Shown: piece after piece, positions 26,364 to 33,940 of the stretch
Numbering within the stretch: position 1 is the first letter of the stretch
How the letters are laid out: each line of letters starts with the position of its first letter
Source: CBDFHC01 sp965247585
Lineage (GTDB): Bacteria; Chloroflexota; Dehalococcoidia; Lucifugimonadales; GCA-2712585
NCBI GenBank assembly: GCA_965247585.1
Contig: CBDFHC010000002.1
Coordinates: forward strand, 410,614 to 474,613
Direction: 5' to 3'
DNA length: 64,000 bases
Program-made: the position numbers and the translations under genes
Notes under the pieces: generated by a model
The model's database searches: none
Told to the model about the DNA's origin: nothing
Seen by the model: only the letters and a program-made list of their open reading frames with translations

Positions 26364-26912
26364 TTACTCGCTGTCCTGAGAGAGGCGGGCGACCTCGCCA
26401 CGAACCCGTTCCTCGTTGACACCCATGCTTTTCAAAACCCCAGCGGCTACGCCCTCGTCCTCACGTAGTAGGCCAATAAGCAGGTGCCGCGTATCGATGT
26501 TGTGGTGGTCCGACCGCCGGGATTCGGCCGCCGCAAGTTCGATCACCTTCTTGGCTCGGTTCGAAAGGGGTGTTTCACCCAATGCTAGCCGCTCACCCGG
26601 GCCTATGATGGACTCCACCTTCGACCTGACGGTGGTGAACTCCACACCCAGGTTGCTCAGAACTTTAGCGGCTACGCCATCGGATTCCCGTAACAATCCA
26701 AGCAGGATGTGTTCAGTCCCGATGTAGTTATGGCGTAGTAGCTGGACTTCCTGCTGCGCGTGCGATACGACACTCGACGCACTCTCTGAAAACTTCTCGA
26801 AGCGCCCATGAGGGTCTGTAGGACTCCCTCGGACACTCGGTTCGACCGATGAGTGTCGAGGTTGCGGAGGCGAGATGATGTTCATCAGGATTTGCCACAG
26901 TCTGTTCATCAT
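26364..26912 (-). CDS. Stand-alone Clp N-domain protein
   Basis: The 182-residue protein contains two Clp_N repeats, as in ClpA/ClpC: HNYIGTEHILLGLLRESDGV and HNIDTRHLLIGLLREDEGVA, each followed by a VA(A)KVL-type helix. No AAA ATPase module is present. Such stand-alone N-domains may bind substrates or adaptors for a Clp protease, though this is inferred. The N-terminal ~40 residues are Pro-rich and not conserved-looking. The gene ends 20 bp before the IS3 remnant. It may once have been linked to the sigma factor gene. Confidence 0.85.
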   Translation of the reverse strand: MMNRLWQILMNIISPPQPRHSSVEPSVRGSPTDPHGRFEKFSESASSVVSHAQQEVQLLRHNYIGTEHILLGLLRESDGVAAKVLSNLGVEFTTVRSKVESIIGPGERLALGETPLSNRAKKVIELAAAESRRSDHHNIDTRHLLIGLLREDEGVAAGVLKSMGVNEERVRGEVARLSQDSE

Positions 26913-26970
26913 ACGACCATTTTACCTCGGTGAAGGCCACCTGGTTGGCTTCTTCTTATACTCCTATCCA

Positions 26971-28806
26971 CTAGGCGCACGGGATCCATGCGACATCCAA
27001 TGGCCAGGGCTTGAACTTAATTATGCGGCCACTTCTCGCGGTGAATAGGGCAAGGTCATCCCTGACTAGCTCCATGACTCCCTCAAAATCGTCCTCAATC
27101 CAATCCGAAGGCGGATTGATTTCCTTGTCACTTACCGTTGGATCAGCCATCCATATACGCCCGTCGAACTGGGCATCGCGAACACCGCAGTGGACGTATA
27201 AGGTGTATGGGTAACCTGTCCCAATTTCCACACCTGGCCCCTGTGGTGGCTCCTCAGGACGATCCCGCTCCACCGCGGGCATCGGCGTGGGTGTCAGAGT
27301 TGGTGTTGGCGTAATGAGTGGGGCGTCATTGTGTGTTCCTAGCAGCGATGCATTCCCGTGGGAGGTGCCATAACCTCGGCCTGTGTCGGCATCGAAGGCC
27401 ACCAAACCGATGGAAAAGTTCTGCCGCTTTTCCTCGGGCACGATGCCAGCGGTGCGCCAGGAGCCCTGGGCTTCGATCACCCATACCAGTGGGTCAGAGG
27501 GCATCGCTGACACGGACCCTCTCATCGCATTGAACTCGCTCCTGCGCATCAAACGGGCTACCGGCGAGTGGGGTTTGCCGGTGACTACAACCTCGGGCAT
27601 GGCGAAGCTCAGGTATGCTAAGCCCAACCGAGCGGCCAACCGTTCGGAGATTCTCGGCCCGCCGTTGGTCGCTAATGGCCGGTTGTCCTCGCCCAGTGCG
27701 CGCCATACAGAGAGGGTCGCGGCAGGGTCTGTCATGATTCCCCGCGAGATCTCACCCGACTCCAGCCAGAAGGCCCGCACGACGGACGTGCCGTCGGCCT
27801 GACGAAAGTCTAGGAAGTAACGCGGCCCTTCACGGTCGCGGTTACCCTGGTCCACGGGCGAATCCAACACCATTTCGACGAAACGTTCGATGGCGCGTTC
27901 TTCCTCTATCTTGCCGAGGACCACATCTTCCCCATTTTCCACTTTCGTGCCGAGCACCTTAATCGAGTTCTTGGTGCTGAGGACGTCGATGGACGTGACC
28001 TTGCCTCGGATATCCAGCAAGGCCTCGCCGGTCTTGGCCAAAGGGTTCGTGTCGGATTCGAAGAGCCTAACGCCACCGTCCTCCAATATCGCGAGTCGGA
28101 ACTCCTGCACGTAGCCCTCGACTCCGTAGACCGGCGTGCCCGGGTTCAGGTAGGTGGCGTCGCCGTCCAGATGAGGATAGCCGCTGTAACCTTCGATCCT
28201 GAAGGCGACCCGGTATATCTCAGAACCCAGGTCTTCAGTAGTTAGGGCACGCTCTCCCTCGGTGATGATGGGTCCAACCAAACTGCCTTTGGCCAGGTAG
28301 GTGATACCGCCGAACTGAATAGAGTGGGCCCACTCGGCAACCGTCTCGCGGGGCCGCAGGTCATCATCGCCCTGGAGACCCTCCACGATTCGATCCACGG
28401 TGGCCTGATCCGCCAGCACGGCGTCCAGGCGGTCGGGTCCGTCGTCTCTCCCATCGTGTCGGTCGATGATTCCCCCCTCGGGGTCCAACACCAACTGGGA
28501 CCCGGTGGGAACGTGGGTCACGTAGGCGACCTTGCCTGAGAACTTCGGCGACAATCCCTCCACGAAGGCCACCACTACGCCACCGCCCAGGTCCAGCCTG
28601 AAGCTCTCGGAGGCTGGCGCCGGTGTGATCGAGCCCGGGAACTTTGGAGATGGAGTGGCCGTAGGTGGGGGCACCTGCTGGACCTGGGCGCCGGGACCTG
28701 GCAAATCCTGAGTCGTTGTAGCGGTGGGGGTCGATTCCACGCCTCTGCAGGCGGCTACAAAGAGCAGACCAATGACCAGCGCTCCGATGAGAGCGGCGCA
28801 TCTCAC
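26971..28806 (-). CDS. Lipoprotein, paralogue of the 687-residue lipoprotein
   Basis: The 611-residue protein has a lipoprotein signal peptide (LLFVAAC lipobox, Cys20) followed by a Pro/Thr linker. Its body matches the 687-residue protein at 48213-50276 segment for segment, e.g. RLDLGGGVVVAFVEGLSP and DGDATYLNPGTPVYGVEGYV. The C-terminal ~100 residues differ: here they end in a domain with YPYTLYVHCGVRDAQFDGRI and two Cys, while the paralogue carries a repeat of its own N-terminal domain. Its start overlaps the stop of the upstream lipoprotein gene by ATGA. Function unknown; probably attached to the outside of the membrane. Confidence 0.82.
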   Translation of the reverse strand: MRCAALIGALVIGLLFVAACRGVESTPTATTTQDLPGPGAQVQQVPPPTATPSPKFPGSITPAPASESFRLDLGGGVVVAFVEGLSPKFSGKVAYVTHVPTGSQLVLDPEGGIIDRHDGRDDGPDRLDAVLADQATVDRIVEGLQGDDDLRPRETVAEWAHSIQFGGITYLAKGSLVGPIITEGERALTTEDLGSEIYRVAFRIEGYSGYPHLDGDATYLNPGTPVYGVEGYVQEFRLAILEDGGVRLFESDTNPLAKTGEALLDIRGKVTSIDVLSTKNSIKVLGTKVENGEDVVLGKIEEERAIERFVEMVLDSPVDQGNRDREGPRYFLDFRQADGTSVVRAFWLESGEISRGIMTDPAATLSVWRALGEDNRPLATNGGPRISERLAARLGLAYLSFAMPEVVVTGKPHSPVARLMRRSEFNAMRGSVSAMPSDPLVWVIEAQGSWRTAGIVPEEKRQNFSIGLVAFDADTGRGYGTSHGNASLLGTHNDAPLITPTPTLTPTPMPAVERDRPEEPPQGPGVEIGTGYPYTLYVHCGVRDAQFDGRIWMADPTVSDKEINPPSDWIEDDFEGVMELVRDDLALFTARSGRIIKFKPWPLDVAWIPCA

Positions 28807-29972
28807 TTGAGCACTTCCAGCGCGTGGGCCGTCGTAATAAGCACGCCAGCCGGCTCTGCGTTAGGCCGTCCAACATTTAAAACACCCCGCATAAGATAGG
28901 TGCCAGGAGGAACGGGCTCTCCTCGGTTGTCCACCTGCTCCCACTCGCCAACGAACTCCAGCTCCTCACCGGGTTCCAGAGTTTTGCCATCCAGCGGTTG
29001 ATTGGTAATCTTGGCGCACTTCCAATGCCATACCTGCTCTCCGTCAGGAGTCGAGACCTCGAAGTCATAGGGAGGTCTGCCACCGAGCACTAAGTTCACC
29101 GTCCCATCACTGACGTTCCGCAACGTCAGCTTCATTCGCACCGTCTCTCCGTAAGGGGCCTGGGACACCACCTCCAGCGAGTAGTCGACGGCTCTGAGGA
29201 ACGCCTCGTCCGGAGGCTCCCCAGGATCAATAGGCCATGGGTGAATGCCGTCACATCCAACCTCGATGACAATGGCTTCTCGTGGGACATCCAGTGTCGC
29301 CAGGGCAGCCTCCCACTCCTCCCGAACCCCGCGCAGTGGGTACACCCCTATTTCAATGCGGTTCCTAGCTTCGTTTAGGTCGGTCCACGCAATGCCGGGG
29401 ACCTTCTTGACATCTACTAGGCGCTCATACCACCTAGCCAGATCGGCCTCGCTGTACTCCGCCTCTGCCGGCGTGGTTGATGGGGCCATGGCAGTCGATC
29501 TTGCGACGGTGGTTGACACGGACAAGCCCCCCACCTCTTCAGTGCCCTCAAAGACCCGCATGGAAACGATGGCGTAGCCAGTGGGGGCCGTCTTCGGGAA
29601 CTCCCCGTCCCAACGGAAGGCGCCATGGTCCAGCGGCACCTCGCCGAGAGGCAGCTTACTCTGATCTATGAACTCAATGCTCAGTTCGACTCTATCGCCT
29701 TCGTGATAGCCCGCCCCGGAGATGGCGAACGGCTCACCCAGGCGTATCTGGTCGGGCACGCCGTAGTGTTCGACACTGGGCATGTATTCTTCGACGCGCT
29801 CGAACCACTCGGTCAGCGCCGTCGACACGACCACCCCGTTGCGGTGGAGCAGCTCCCAATGGTCCGGCACAGGCAGACAGTTGTTGACTCGTCCTTCTGG
29901 TATGACATCGCATCCTATCACTTGCCGGACAGACCAGATCGTCCCGTCCCGAAACGCGATGTTAATTGCCAT
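28803..29972 (-). CDS. C-terminal three-quarters of a lipoprotein, paralogue of the 510-residue lipoprotein
   Basis: The 389-codon open frame aligns with residues ~125-510 of the 510-residue lipoprotein at 50273-51805 (FRDGTIWSVRQV, ALTEWFERV, NRGEPVPPGTYLMRGVLN). The C-terminal third looks like a BsuPI-type proteinase-inhibitor domain. The missing N-terminal part is encoded just upstream but in another frame, from about 30270 to 30023, where it forms the tail of the recombinase frame. Removal of one G from the G-run near 30023 would rejoin them. As it stands, the visible product has no signal peptide, so this is probably a damaged gene. ATGA overlap with the next gene. Confidence 0.7.
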   Translation of the reverse strand: MAINIAFRDGTIWSVRQVIGCDVIPEGRVNNCLPVPDHWELLHRNGVVVSTALTEWFERVEEYMPSVEHYGVPDQIRLGEPFAISGAGYHEGDRVELSIEFIDQSKLPLGEVPLDHGAFRWDGEFPKTAPTGYAIVSMRVFEGTEEVGGLSVSTTVARSTAMAPSTTPAEAEYSEADLARWYERLVDVKKVPGIAWTDLNEARNRIEIGVYPLRGVREEWEAALATLDVPREAIVIEVGCDGIHPWPIDPGEPPDEAFLRAVDYSLEVVSQAPYGETVRMKLTLRNVSDGTVNLVLGGRPPYDFEVSTPDGEQVWHWKCAKITNQPLDGKTLEPGEELEFVGEWEQVDNRGEPVPPGTYLMRGVLNVGRPNAEPAGVLITTAHALEVLK

Positions 29973-30021
29973 GCTGTAGTCCGAAAGCCAGGTTCTTCCA
30001 TCAAATATCTCAACTTCTACC

Positions 30022-31563
30022 TCATCCCCTCCCTATTGTCACTATTTCGCGCTTCGAGGCTCCGGTGCTTGCCTTGAGGTCCACAGACGTGCCCATCACT
30101 ATCGAGTTGAGCAACTTTTCGATTATCGGTACATCGGTGCCGAGGTCTCCCCATAGGGGGTCGTAGTCCCCCGGGAACAGAAATGGGGGTTGGTGCTCAC
30201 GGGACGCGTAGACGACCTCAACGTCCGTAGCGTCGGCAGGCATCGGCGACGGAGGTGCAGTAAGTGAAGGCGAAGGAGTCGCGACTTGTAGGGCCAGAAT
30301 GCGGGGCGAGAGGGCCTCCAAAGTCAGATGCTTGGTCTCAAGGGCTTCGTATAAGTTCCCCAGCCTGCTCTCAACATCTCCAAGCTCGGCCTCGACAGCC
30401 CCGAGTCTTCCGTCAAGCTCCCCGGCCATGGCGTCTATCTCTTCGGCGACGATGGTTACCAGCTCAGTGATGGTCTCGTCGGTGAGGATGCGCTCTTTAA
30501 TCTTGTCGATGATGAAGCCCTCCACTTTGGGAGCGTTCAGGTAGCTGGCTTGGCAGGTTCCTGCCCCTTGCCGGTGAAGGGTGCCGCAGACGTAGTAGCC
30601 GTACTGACCGCTCTTGGCTCCCTGGCCGATGTAGGGCTTGCCGCAGGTACCACAGAGCAGCAACCCACTCAACAGGAACTTGCTCCCCACGCGGGCCGGT
30701 CTCTGCACTTTCGGCGCGCGTTCCTTTAGGCCCTGCTGCACGTTCTCGAACAAGTCTCTTGAGACCAGTGCCTCCCAAGCTCCCTCCACTCGTACAGGGT
30801 CAGGCTCCTTGTCGCCCCTAGTCGTTCTGCCCCAGACCGAAGTCCCTGTGTAGGCCTCGTTGGTCAGCAGGTAGTAAAGGCCGGTCTTGTGCCAGCGCCA
30901 TCCCTTGTTGGTGATTCCCCGCTCGTTCAGCTCCTTGCATATCTCCTTCAGGCCGTTGCCCATGAGAGAACTCTCGAACACCTCCCTCACTATCGGAGCG
31001 GTAGCAGGGTCAGGCACCAGGGTGGGACGTTCCTTTGCTCCGTCGGGCACTTTGACCCGCTTGTATCCGAAGGGAGCCTTGGAACCCAGGAAGAAGCCCC
31101 GTGACGCGGCCTCCCGCATACCCCGTGTGACCTCCTGGGCAAGATTCTCCGAGTAAAATTCGTCCACGCTCTCGATGATGGCTTCCATGAGCTTGCCAGT
31201 AGGGGAGTCGTCGGCGTGCTCGGTGATGGAGACTACCCTGACACCCTTCCTACGCAGCATGGACTTGAAGGCCACAGCATGCTCCCGCTTGCGGGTGAAC
31301 CGGGAGAACTTCCACACTAGAATCTCTTGGAAGGGGGCATTGGGCTTGCTCCCCTCCTCTATCATCATGCGGAACTGGGGCCGGTCGGCGACGCGCCCGC
31401 TCTCGGCCTCGTCGACGTATTCTCGTGCAACATTGTAGCCATTGGCCTGGGCGTAGTTCCTGAGCGCCCGGAGTTGGGCGGCTATCGAGAGGTCCACGTC
31501 CTGCCGGTCACTGGACACCCTGGCGTAGAGGGCTGCTGGTGTGAGGGCTTGTTTATGTTTCAT
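30022..31563 (-). CDS. Large serine recombinase, C-terminus fused to a lipoprotein fragment
   Basis: The 513-residue frame starts with a resolvase catalytic domain (LYARVSSDRQ with the nucleophile Ser17, then RFTRKREHAVAFKSML), followed by a recombinase domain (GTSVWGRTTRGDKEPDPVRV region) and a zinc ribbon (LLCGTCGKPY... CGTLHRQGAGTC). A coiled coil begins, but after RILALQ the protein turns into the N-terminal part of a neighbouring lipoprotein (DATDVEVVYASREHQPPFL). The ATG at 31563 has AGGAGA nine bases upstream. Such enzymes integrate or excise mobile elements by site-specific recombination. Activity of this truncated version is uncertain. Confidence 0.85.
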   Translation of the reverse strand: MKHKQALTPAALYARVSSDRQDVDLSIAAQLRALRNYAQANGYNVAREYVDEAESGRVADRPQFRMMIEEGSKPNAPFQEILVWKFSRFTRKREHAVAFKSMLRRKGVRVVSITEHADDSPTGKLMEAIIESVDEFYSENLAQEVTRGMREAASRGFFLGSKAPFGYKRVKVPDGAKERPTLVPDPATAPIVREVFESSLMGNGLKEICKELNERGITNKGWRWHKTGLYYLLTNEAYTGTSVWGRTTRGDKEPDPVRVEGAWEALVSRDLFENVQQGLKERAPKVQRPARVGSKFLLSGLLLCGTCGKPYIGQGAKSGQYGYYVCGTLHRQGAGTCQASYLNAPKVEGFIIDKIKERILTDETITELVTIVAEEIDAMAGELDGRLGAVEAELGDVESRLGNLYEALETKHLTLEALSPRILALQVATPSPSLTAPPSPMPADATDVEVVYASREHQPPFLFPGDYDPLWGDLGTDVPIIEKLLNSIVMGTSVDLKASTGASKREIVTIGRG

Positions 31564-31582
31564 GATTGAGTTCTCCTGATGG

Positions 31583-31978
31583 CTAAGGTTTTTGCAACTC
31601 TGGGAAGTAGGTGGCGTAGAAGCCACGATCCCTGGTCAGAAAGGTGTCGGCATTGGCAAACGCATGGGCACCTATCAGGAAGTCGGAGATGATCCGGCCT
31701 CTCGGCCCACCAGCCTGTCGATATTGCAACCACCGGAGTCCAGCTTCATATGCGATATCGGTGTCAATGGGCGAAATCGTTGCGTTGATCTCCCGCAGCG
31801 CTCCATCCAAAGAGGAGCGGTCACCAAAGGCCGGAACCAGCTCTGCATAGACCACATCGCAGACGAGGATAGCTCCTCTATCGTAGGCGTGCGTAAGCCA
31901 CTCCTGCGATTGGGAGTGATGCGACGCATCGGATATGAATACGTCCAGCAGGACGTTGGTATCGACTGAAGTAATCAC
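31583..31978 (-). CDS. PIN-domain toxin, VapC type
   Basis: The 131-residue PIN nuclease has the acidic quartet expected for a Mg-dependent RNase: D6 (SVDTNVL), E46 (VVYAELV), D99 (IISDFLIGAHA) and D117 (TRDRGFY). Such toxins cleave tRNA or rRNA when the antitoxin is lost. Its GTG start overlaps the antitoxin stop by GTGA. It sits between the recombinase and the replication-relaxation gene, a usual place for a stability module of a mobile element. Confidence 0.9.
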   Translation of the reverse strand: MITSVDTNVLLDVFISDASHHSQSQEWLTHAYDRGAILVCDVVYAELVPAFGDRSSLDGALREINATISPIDTDIAYEAGLRWLQYRQAGGPRGRIISDFLIGAHAFANADTFLTRDRGFYATYFPELQKP

Positions 31979-32190
31979 CTTCCCCTGATCTCTTCTATGT
32001 ATTGGTCTACATCGACAGCCCCGTCGAGGATCCCACTGACCCTCTCCACGGGATGCTTGGATGCTGCCCGCTTCTGGATGAGTAGTCCATCCTCGGTTGG
32101 CGTGATCTCCACCTCGACATCTTGATTCATACCAAAGCGATCTCTCAGTCTCTTGGGGATGGTGATCTGCCCTCTTTCGGATATTCTCAT
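31975..32190 (-). CDS. AbrB/MazE-type antitoxin, VapB type
   Basis: The ~71-residue protein has the swapped-hairpin AbrB DNA-binding domain at its N-terminus (MRISERGQITIPKRLRDRFG), then an acidic strand (DVEVEITPTEDGLLIQKR) and a C-terminal tail likely to bind the PIN toxin. The ATG at 32190 is preferred to one four codons earlier because the domain normally starts here. The upstream 85 bp are AT-rich and may hold the autoregulated promoter. Confidence 0.88.
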   Translation of the reverse strand: MRISERGQITIPKRLRDRFGMNQDVEVEITPTEDGLLIQKRAASKHPVERVSGILDGAVDVDQYIEEIRGR

Positions 32191-32287
32191 GCCTAACCTC
32201 ATATGAATTACATGTTTAGTACATCATACGATATTTGCCATGATTGGGGAAGATGATCCAGATGACCAACCTGTTTGGTGACTCTCT

Positions 32288-33940
32288 TCACCCTCCCCCA
32301 AGAGCATAGGTAGGCTCCCAGCTATCGGGTGTGCGCCAAGCCCGTCCCAAAGGTCCCAACTCCTCCAAGGACCTCCTGTGGGATACCCAAAGCGGCACCC
32401 TGACCCTGGCGTGCTCCATCTCCCCCTTGGCCACCCGCAGGAAGTGGGTCTGCGCCAGGTCGTCGTGGAAGACCACGAGGACGATGGGCTGCGTGCCGTG
32501 GTCGTCGGTGGGCCGGTGTGACGAGTAGTAACGAAGATAGGGAGCTAGCCGTGCCGCCATGGTAGTGGGCCTCACCGCCCGGCGCTCCCACTCCAGGAAG
32601 AAGGGCCACGTATAGTCGCCCTTGCGTAGGATTCCGAAGGCATCAGGATGGATGGAACGCAGCTTGTCAACATACTTGAAGTACCTTGCCGCCCGCATAG
32701 GCGGGTCCAGCTGCGCCACTTCCCAGCCTTGAGACCTGGCTTGCTCAGCCAGCGTCGCGACGAAGCCGTGCACGGCTTCGGTGTGATCGATGTTCCTGAG
32801 GAGCTGGCGGCTTCGCCTTCCCGAAACCCTACGCCAGTCCGTGGGAGACTGTGAGTCGAGGCCCGTAGTACTCCAGCGCTTCCTGGCCGCGCCCACGGCG
32901 GCGCGGTCCCTGCGGGCCAGGAGGTCGATGGCGCTATCGGTCAAGGCAAGGCGGCGTCCCTCGGCAAAGGGTCTCCGTACTAGCCCAGCCCTTTCCAAGG
33001 GAACCACGACCTGGGACAGCCGAGCTTTAGAGAAGCCCAGCAACTGACACAGATCTACCGAAGTGATCCAGGGCCAGTCGGAGAGGATGTCCAAGGTGCG
33101 TTTCTCGGCAGGCTTTAGCAGGGCGGGCAGCAGGTGGTCGGAGACAGCTCCCCCTTGGCCATCCAGGGCGATGTCCTGGGGAATGGTAACCCGCGAGAGC
33201 TCAGAGTCCGCTGGAAACGTGCCGCCTTGACTCATGCGTGACAGGATGTAGCGGAGGTCGAGGGAGGCGGCGATGGACGGGGGATGCCATACGGGATCGT
33301 CGCAACCGGCCAGGGCCGCATCCTCCTCTTGGGCTAGAAAGGCCGCCGTGGGGAGTCCGGCAAGCAACCTCCGGGCGTGGTGAAGACGCGCAGCGTCGGG
33401 AGCCAATAGAAGGACGGCCCCGGGCAAAGGCCCTTCCCGCAGCCTCCAGAGCCGCTTGGCGAAGGCCGTCCTGTCGGCGGTGGCTCCCTGCCTCACGATG
33501 CCAATAGTCCGTCCACCAGGCAGTGATAGGGCGGCATCCAGCGGCCCTGTCCGATACCATCTAAAGGCTATGTCACCTTCCTCGTCAGCGGTTGTCGCTG
33601 CCAGCCGGTAGATCACCGCTACCGCGTCCAGCCTTTCCAGCAGGATGCGCCGCCACTGGGCGGAGACGGGATAGACGTGAAGCAACCGGTCCAGGCTCAT
33701 ACCATCCGCCGATGCCAGGTGCCGAAGCCCTGCTGCGGTAACGTAGAATCGCTGCGTCGTCCTCAGTAGGTCTGTAGCATGGGGAAGGGAAGCTGCCAAC
33801 CGCCGACGCTCCAGGTCGGCTACGGCGTTGTAGGTGGTGCGGTCAGCCCTGCTGGACAGGGCCGCCAACTCCAGACGGTCAAGAAAGGGCATGGAGGCCA
33901 GGCACCGCAGGGTGTCCAAATAGGAATCCTTTCCTGTCAT
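32288..33940 (-). CDS. Replication-relaxation family protein of a conjugative element
   Basis: The 550-residue protein has winged-helix segments (LSDWPWITSVDLCQLLGFSK, FLDRLELAALSSRADRTTYN) and a C-terminal region with a nuclease-like pattern (IHPDAFGILR... WPFFLEWERRAV) followed by LAPYLRYYSSHR. This arrangement is typical of replication-relaxation proteins found beside conjugation ATPases of integrative elements. The start overlaps the stop of the ATPase gene by ATGA, so the two are coupled. The exact activity is not known; DNA binding and a relaxase-accessory role are the best guess. Confidence 0.72.
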   Translation of the reverse strand: MTGKDSYLDTLRCLASMPFLDRLELAALSSRADRTTYNAVADLERRRLAASLPHATDLLRTTQRFYVTAAGLRHLASADGMSLDRLLHVYPVSAQWRRILLERLDAVAVIYRLAATTADEEGDIAFRWYRTGPLDAALSLPGGRTIGIVRQGATADRTAFAKRLWRLREGPLPGAVLLLAPDAARLHHARRLLAGLPTAAFLAQEEDAALAGCDDPVWHPPSIAASLDLRYILSRMSQGGTFPADSELSRVTIPQDIALDGQGGAVSDHLLPALLKPAEKRTLDILSDWPWITSVDLCQLLGFSKARLSQVVVPLERAGLVRRPFAEGRRLALTDSAIDLLARRDRAAVGAARKRWSTTGLDSQSPTDWRRVSGRRSRQLLRNIDHTEAVHGFVATLAEQARSQGWEVAQLDPPMRAARYFKYVDKLRSIHPDAFGILRKGDYTWPFFLEWERRAVRPTTMAARLAPYLRYYSSHRPTDDHGTQPIVLVVFHDDLAQTHFLRVAKGEMEHARVRVPLWVSHRRSLEELGPLGRAWRTPDSWEPTYALGGG

